This document shows positions 60,434-64,000 of a stretch of DNA of 64,000 nucleotides, piece after piece. Numbering within the stretch: the first letter of the stretch is position 1; each line of letters begins with the position of its first letter. The position numbers and the translations under genes were made by a program. The stretch comes from an uncultured Elusimicrobia bacterium (lineage in GTDB: Bacteria > Elusimicrobiota > Elusimicrobia > UBA1565 > UBA9628): assembly GCA_903830945.1 (NCBI GenBank), contig CAIKVT010000036.1:62001-126000 (forward strand), in the 5' to 3' direction. Under the pieces are notes generated by a model that was not told the DNA's origin, did no database searches, and was given only the letters and a program-made list of their open reading frames with translations.

Positions 60434-61195
60434 TCAACCTCGGAAGCCGCCGCCGGGCTTACGCTTGAAGCCCCCGGGCTTGCTCTTGAAATCGCCGGGC
60501 TTGCGGCCGCTGTATGGGCCGCTGGCGCCCCACTTTTTCTTGGGGCTGAAATCGTCGCGCTTTCCGTCGGAGCTTTTCATCTTATCCCAGGGCTTCTTCT
60601 CCCAAGGCTTCTTGCCGCCGAAATCGCCGGGTTTCTTGTCCTTGTCCCAGGGTTTCTTCTCCCAAGGCTTCTTGCCGCCGAAATCGCCGGGTTTCTTATC
60701 CTTGTCCCAGGGTTTCTTCTCCCAGGGCTTCTTGTCGCCGAAACCGCCGGGCTTTTTGTCCTTGTCCCAGGGTTTCTTTTCCCAAGGCTTCTTGCCGCCG
60801 AAGCCTGTTTTTTTGTCTTTGTCCCAAGGCTTCTTTTCCCACGGGCGCCTCTCGCCGGAGGTTCCAGCTGAGACGGCGGGTGGGCTACGCCGCCGGTCTT
60901 TGCCCGAACGGCGTTCTGGCCCGGTGTAGCCGCCGTTGTCCGGCTTGTCGGCCGGACGTGCCTCGTTGACGAACATCTGGCGGTGTCCGACGGTGGAGCC
61001 GTTGAGCTTGGTGATGGCGGCCTGCGCCTCGGCGTCCGTGCCCATAAGCACGAAGCCGATGCCGCGAGAGCGTCCTGTCTCGCGTTCCATCAGGATCTTG
61101 GCGCTGACCACGTTGCCGCAGTCGGCGAACAGCTTTCCCAGTTCCTCCTGGGTCAACTCGTACGGGAAGCCGGTGACGAACAGGTTATTGCCCAT
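60434..61195 (-). CDS. RRM RNA-binding protein with Lys/Trp/Pro-rich tandem repeats
   Basis: The 253-residue protein has one RRM (about residues 3-80) with both ribonucleoprotein motifs: LFVTGFPYEL and RGIGFVLMG. A basic, disordered C-terminus made of about five 20-residue repeats of KKPWEKKPWDKDKKPGDFGG follows, with a Gly/Lys-rich end. It is probably an RNA chaperone or cold-shock-type RNA binder. The predicted start codon lies 5 bases after GATAAT. The repeats are nearly identical at the DNA level (see 60584-60837). Confidence 0.88.
   Translation of the reverse strand: MGNNLFVTGFPYELTQEELGKLFADCGNVVSAKILMERETGRSRGIGFVLMGTDAEAQAAITKLNGSTVGHRQMFVNEARPADKPDNGGYTGPERRSGKDRRRSPPAVSAGTSGERRPWEKKPWDKDKKTGFGGKKPWEKKPWDKDKKPGGFGDKKPWEKKPWDKDKKPGDFGGKKPWEKKPWDKDKKPGDFGGKKPWEKKPWDKMKSSDGKRDDFSPKKKWGASGPYSGRKPGDFKSKPGGFKRKPGGGFRG
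60584..60837 (-). repeat. 60-bp tandem repeats inside the RRM gene
   Basis: Units at 60601-60660, 60661-60720, 60721-60780 and a 57-base unit at 60781-60837, with a partial unit from 60584. The first two differ at only one of 60 positions, indicating a recent duplication. In-frame expansion changes the number of repeats in the protein tail. Confidence 0.8.
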
Positions 61196-61200
61196 GCCAT

Positions 61201-61206
61201 ATTATC
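61201..61206 (-). promoter_or_regulatory. Extended -10 box 5 bases before the RRM gene start
   Basis: TGC-GATAAT on the reverse strand, 5 bases before the ATG at 61195; no Shine-Dalgarno. Confidence 0.4.
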
Positions 61207-61271
61207 GCATTTCCAGCCGCGGTCCCTACGGCCTGCCAAGTGACTCCCTCCGGAAAAAGAATGTAGAATGG

Positions 61272-61353
61272 GGTCAGGCTTTCATGAATTTTACGAGGTT
61301 TACCAAAATGGGTGCAGGAATATGGAATCTGTAAAATTCGTGAAAGCCTGACC
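61272..61353. repeat. 82-bp REP-like inverted repeat upstream of mcsA
   Basis: Left arm 61272-61294 (GGTCAGGCTTTCATGAATTT, then TAC) and right arm 61331-61353 are reverse complements at 22 of 23 positions, around a 36-base centre. It is preceded by GG, matching the GGGGTCAG head seen at 28161. Half-copies: 23998-24022. It ends 4 bases before the mcsA ATG, so any promoter or ribosome site for mcsA lies inside it. Confidence 0.7.
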
Positions 61354-61357
61354 ACGT

Positions 61358-61738
61358 ATGATCTGCACATCCTGCAAGAAGACCGAGGCCGTGGTCTTCA
61401 TTAAGCACATCATCGATAACCAGGTCTCCCAGGCCGCGTTCTGCGCTGCCTGCGCGGCTAAGGCGCACGTTCCGCTCAACCCCGTCAATCCCATGGCCGC
61501 CCTCCTGCAGCTCGCGGCCAAGGCCGGCGCGTCTCGCGCCAGGGTCTCGGCCGCGGCGCGCTGTCCGGGCTGCGGCACGAGCTGGACGGATTTCCGTGAG
61601 ACCGGTCGTCTGGGCTGCGCGTGCTGTTATGACCATTTCGCGGATCTCTTGCGGCCTCTTGTCCCCCGGGTCCATGCGGGCGCCTACGTCCATCGCGGCA
61701 AATCCCCGCAGACCCCGCCCCGGCGGTCTAGCGCATGA
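61358..61738 (+). CDS. mcsA: McsA-like zinc protein, activator of arginine kinase
   Basis: The 126-residue protein has two CxxC zinc pairs at the N-terminus (ICTSC and FCAACA) and another group CPGCGTSWTDFRETGRLGCACCYDHF, the McsA signature, then LRPLVPRVHAG near the end. McsA binds McsB and supports arginine phosphorylation and stress proteolysis. The stop overlaps mcsB by 4 bases (ATGA). No ctsR precedes it. The region upstream holds the 82-bp repeat. Confidence 0.9.
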   Translation: MICTSCKKTEAVVFIKHIIDNQVSQAAFCAACAAKAHVPLNPVNPMAALLQLAAKAGASRARVSAAARCPGCGTSWTDFRETGRLGCACCYDHFADLLRPLVPRVHAGAYVHRGKSPQTPPRRSSA

Positions 61739-62787
61739 AGCTCCAAGGGATGCTTCGCTGCCGGATGGGATGGGCTCAGGCCGAGGGGCCCAGCTACGAC
61801 GTGGTGCTCGCCAGCCGCGTGCGCTTGGCGCGTAACCTCGCCGCGGTCCAGTTCCCGGGCCGGGCCAAGGCCGCGGCTCTTAAGGCCGCGCGCGAGCAGG
61901 TCTTCGCCGTGGCGCGACAGACTTATCTTAAGGGCGCCGCCTATCTTGAGCTCGACGGGCTTGACGCCGTGGACCTGAGGTTTTTGGCCGAGCGCCACCT
62001 CATCAGTCCTGCCCTGGCTGGGGAGCCCGGCTTGGGGGGGGTTGTCGTTGACCCGCGTGAGTGCCTCAACCTGATGATCAACGAGGAGGACCATCTGCGC
62101 CTCTTCGCTCTGGCGCCGGGGCTGGACCTGCGCCAGGCCGCGCGTATCGCGGGAGGCCTGGACGACGAGCTCGCGCGCGGTCTTGACTACGCCTTTCGGC
62201 GGGACTGGGGCTATCTGACCGCCTGCCCGACCAATCTGGGCACGGGCATGCGCGCTTCGGCTTTGGTGCACCTCGTCGGGCTGGGGTTAGGCGGCTACAT
62301 CAACAAGCTGCTCGAGACCCTGCCCCGCGCGGGCCTCATCGCACGCGGGCTTTACGGCGAGGGTACCCGGGTGATGGGCGACTTCTTCCAGATATCCAAC
62401 GCCACGGGCTTGGGTCGTACCGAGGCCGAGCTGGCGGCCGCTGTGGAGAGCGCGGTGGAGGCCTTGGTGCGACGCGAGCGGGAGGCCCGCCAGAAGCTGG
62501 CCTCGGGGTCAGGCCGCACCCGCCTCGAGGACACCGTGTACCGGGCCATCGGCGCCCTGACCGGCGCGCGCCTGCTCTCTTTTGAGGAGGCCTGCCGCCA
62601 CCTTTCGGCTCTGCGTCTGGGGCTTTCGTTGGGCTGGGATGTTCCCGGCGACTTCGGGACCGTCAACGAACTCATGGTCCTGACCCAGTCCGCTCACCTT
62701 GCGATGCTGGCGGGCAAGCCTCTCGTCGGCGACGACCAGGCCGTCCTGCGGGCCTCTTTGGTCCGCCGCCGCCTGACCGGGAAATGA
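61735..62787 (+). CDS. mcsB: McsB protein-arginine kinase
   Basis: The 350-residue ATP:guanido phosphotransferase-fold kinase phosphorylates protein arginines, marking proteins for ClpCP. Family blocks: VVLASRVRLARNL, CLNLMINEEDHLRLFAL, LTACPTNLGTGMRASALVHL (nucleotide/guanidino lid), RGLYGEGTRVMGDFFQISN and LEDTVYRAIGAL. The usual neighbour clpC is absent; a DUF47 gene follows at 45 bases. A GAAATGACCCC repeat straddles the stop. Confidence 0.93.
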   Translation: MKLQGMLRCRMGWAQAEGPSYDVVLASRVRLARNLAAVQFPGRAKAAALKAAREQVFAVARQTYLKGAAYLELDGLDAVDLRFLAERHLISPALAGEPGLGGVVVDPRECLNLMINEEDHLRLFALAPGLDLRQAARIAGGLDDELARGLDYAFRRDWGYLTACPTNLGTGMRASALVHLVGLGLGGYINKLLETLPRAGLIARGLYGEGTRVMGDFFQISNATGLGRTEAELAAAVESAVEALVRREREARQKLASGSGRTRLEDTVYRAIGALTGARLLSFEEACRHLSALRLGLSLGWDVPGDFGTVNELMVLTQSAHLAMLAGKPLVGDDQAVLRASLVRRRLTGK

Positions 62788-62791
62788 CCCC
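62781..62791 (+). repeat. Short repeat, second copy
   Basis: GAAATGACCCC overlapping the mcsB stop, exact copy of 47502-47512, and followed by a similar TnATAA run. Confidence 0.3.
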
Positions 62792-62831
62792 CTCATAAAA
62801 TTGATAGACTAACAGTTCACAGGAGAAACCC

Positions 62832-63458
62832 ATGGCTTTCCACCTATTGCCCAAGGAAGAGAAGTTTTTCAAGCTTTTCGAGGCCCAGGCCGCCTACAAC
62901 ACCAAGGCCGTCAAGACGTTCAAGGAGTTGGTGAAGAGCTGGGACGAGAAGTCCGCCGCCTTCGAGGTCATCCGCGAGATTGAGCACGAGGCCGACATCA
63001 CCACCCACGAGATATACGATAAGCTCAACCGGACCTTCATCACGCCCTTCGACCGGGAGGACATCCATCAGTTGGCCAGCGAGATGGACGACATCGTGGA
63101 CATGGTGCAGTCCCTGTGCAACCGCATGCATCTCTACCATATCCATAACTCCACCCCCGACCTCGTGGTGCTCGTCGACATCCTGGATCAAGCGGTCGAC
63201 GCCATCCGCAAGGCTATCGCCGATCTTCAGGACAAGGACAAGACCCGCCGTGTGCTGGACTACTGCATCGAGATCAACCGCCTGGAGAACACCGGGGACC
63301 ATGCTCGCGACATGGCCCTGAGCAAGCTTTTCGAGGGCCAGCCCGACCCCATCGATGTGATGAAATGGAAAGAGATATACGAGCTGGTCGAGGCCGCCGT
63401 GGACAAGTGCGAGGACATCGCCAATACCATAGAGACCATCCTCGTCAAGCAGGCCTGA
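62832..63458 (+). CDS. DUF47 / PhoU-like protein, second copy
   Basis: The 208-residue helical DUF47 protein is paralogous to the one at 34730-35368: EIEHEADITTHEIYDKLNRTFITPFDREDIHQLASEMDDIVDMV carries the family Asp/Glu-rich metal-binding helices, ending in YELVEAAVDKCEDIANTIETILVKQA. AGGAG at a good distance supports the ATG at 62832. In most genomes this family pairs with a PiT phosphate transporter; none is seen before the window ends. Confidence 0.93.
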   Translation: MAFHLLPKEEKFFKLFEAQAAYNTKAVKTFKELVKSWDEKSAAFEVIREIEHEADITTHEIYDKLNRTFITPFDREDIHQLASEMDDIVDMVQSLCNRMHLYHIHNSTPDLVVLVDILDQAVDAIRKAIADLQDKDKTRRVLDYCIEINRLENTGDHARDMALSKLFEGQPDPIDVMKWKEIYELVEAAVDKCEDIANTIETILVKQA

Positions 63459-63467
63459 GGGCTAGCC

Positions 63468-64000
63468 ATGGAGCAACTCCGGGCGATCAAGCAGGCTGAA
63501 AGCAGACTTTCCCTGATCGGCGACCATGCCAGCGTCCTGTCTGGAAAACTCGAAGACCTTCTGTTTCGCGCCCAGCGCATCGCCCAATCCTTGAAGGACG
63601 ACGCCAAGGTCAAGAGCACGGATAGCATGTTCGGCTACGACCTGCAGAACTTCAGGCGCGATGTGCGCGCCTTCGGCAACGATGCGGGGGGACTCTCCTC
63701 TGCGCTTGGAAGCATCACGCATGCCGCCCAATATGACGAGTCGTCTTTGATCCACGCCCAAGCCGTGATGCGGCTCTCCGACCGGCTGTACAAGAGCCTG
63801 TGCGCGCTCCTGGACCAAGCCGTGCTGGCGCATCAACACATACGCCAGGCTGAATATAAGGTGGATGCTTGGTACATGGTCCAGGAGGTGGAGTCCTTGA
63901 CCCAGCAGGCCCAGGTCCTCCCCGGCATCGCCAATAAGCTGCTCGTCGCGGTGAGTTCCAGGCAGGTCGCTCCGTCCGCTTCCATGACGACCAATGTATT
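63468..64000 (+). CDS. Hypothetical helical protein, 3' end outside window
   Basis: An ATG at 63468 follows the DUF47 stop by 9 bases, with TGAGGG ahead. The frame stays open for 177 codons to the window end. The visible part is alpha-helical and charged (MEQLRAIKQAESRLSLIGDH, SLIHAQAVMRLSDRLYKSL, YMVQEVESLTQQAQVLPG), with no signal peptide or known motif. It is probably in an operon with the DUF47 gene. Function unknown. Confidence 0.7.
   Translation, partial: MEQLRAIKQAESRLSLIGDHASVLSGKLEDLLFRAQRIAQSLKDDAKVKSTDSMFGYDLQNFRRDVRAFGNDAGGLSSALGSITHAAQYDESSLIHAQAVMRLSDRLYKSLCALLDQAVLAHQHIRQAEYKVDAWYMVQEVESLTQQAQVLPGIANKLLVAVSSRQVAPSASMTTNV

Noticed and set aside
60584-60837. Tandem repeats as a possible CRISPR array
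   Set aside because: Units are contiguous with no spacers, keep the reading frame and encode the tail of an RRM protein.
1-64000. tRNA, rRNA, riboswitch or CRISPR genes anywhere in the window
   Set aside because: I found no cloverleaf-like or conserved RNA sequence and no direct-repeat array by eye; a covariance-model scan could still reveal a small RNA.

Overview
The window is a gene-dense, high-GC bacterial chromosome segment with no rRNA, tRNA, CRISPR array or recognisable transposase gene. I infer a member of the Elusimicrobiota or a similar deep-branching Gram-negative phylum. The reasons are an outer-membrane TolC/RND system, very long secreted proteins with Ala/Pro/Ser-rich N-termini, a McsA/McsB pair, and many genes whose -10 box lies directly against the start codon. 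No marker gene here settles the taxonomy.

Layout. 1-7.4 kb: a phosphoesterase (cut by the window edge), an S1-domain protein, cysteine synthase, a secreted Cys-rich repeat protein, a secreted HEAT protein, a Yip1-type membrane protein and an acyltransferase. 7.5-18.1 kb: a 52-residue ORF, a 2,327-residue secreted subtilase with a second degenerate subtilase module and a degenerate GH13-like C-terminus, then a 1,106-residue secreted GH13 plus debranching-enzyme fusion. 18.1-20.0 kb: two single-domain response regulators around a methyltransferase and a zinc-ribbon protein. 20.0-26.6 kb: all seven steps of the shikimate pathway in one reverse-strand cluster (aroF-aroA-aroE-aroC-aroK-aroB-aroQ), headed by a short asparaginase-like gene. 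26.7-33 kb: M18 aminopeptidase, two unknown membrane proteins, a DsbA-like protein, a B12-binding/radical SAM protein and a small outer-membrane-like protein. 33-41 kb: a pyruvate/indolepyruvate-type decarboxylase and a tripartite RND efflux system (adaptor and pump on the reverse strand, TolC divergent) whose operon ends in a PhoU-like DUF47 gene. 41-50 kb: a small secreted zincin-like protein, an overlapping four-gene operon (DedA, SirB1-like, TlpA/DipZ-like, dipeptide epimerase), an XdhC-MocA fusion and two secreted or membrane proteins of unknown role. 50-64 kb: gpmI and hisS, an AddB-like nuclease, an EamA-like transporter, an RlmM-like methyltransferase, phosphoketolase, an RRM protein with 60-bp tandem repeats, mcsA-mcsB, a second DUF47 gene and a hypothetical gene cut by the window end.

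How the genes fit together. Phosphoketolase, the decarboxylase and phosphoglycerate mutase suggest fermentative sugar metabolism. The secreted debranching enzyme suggests glucan use. The aro cluster makes chorismate from PEP and erythrose-4-phosphate.

The most interesting signals are: (1) about 15 genes whose start codon lies only 5-10 nt after a -10 box, implying many leaderless transcripts beside clearly Shine-Dalgarno-led genes; (2) the giant protein pairing an intact subtilase with a pseudo-subtilase in which Ser is replaced by Gly; (3) REP-like inverted repeats scattered between genes; and (4) a thioredoxin-fold protein whose CxxC cysteines are replaced.
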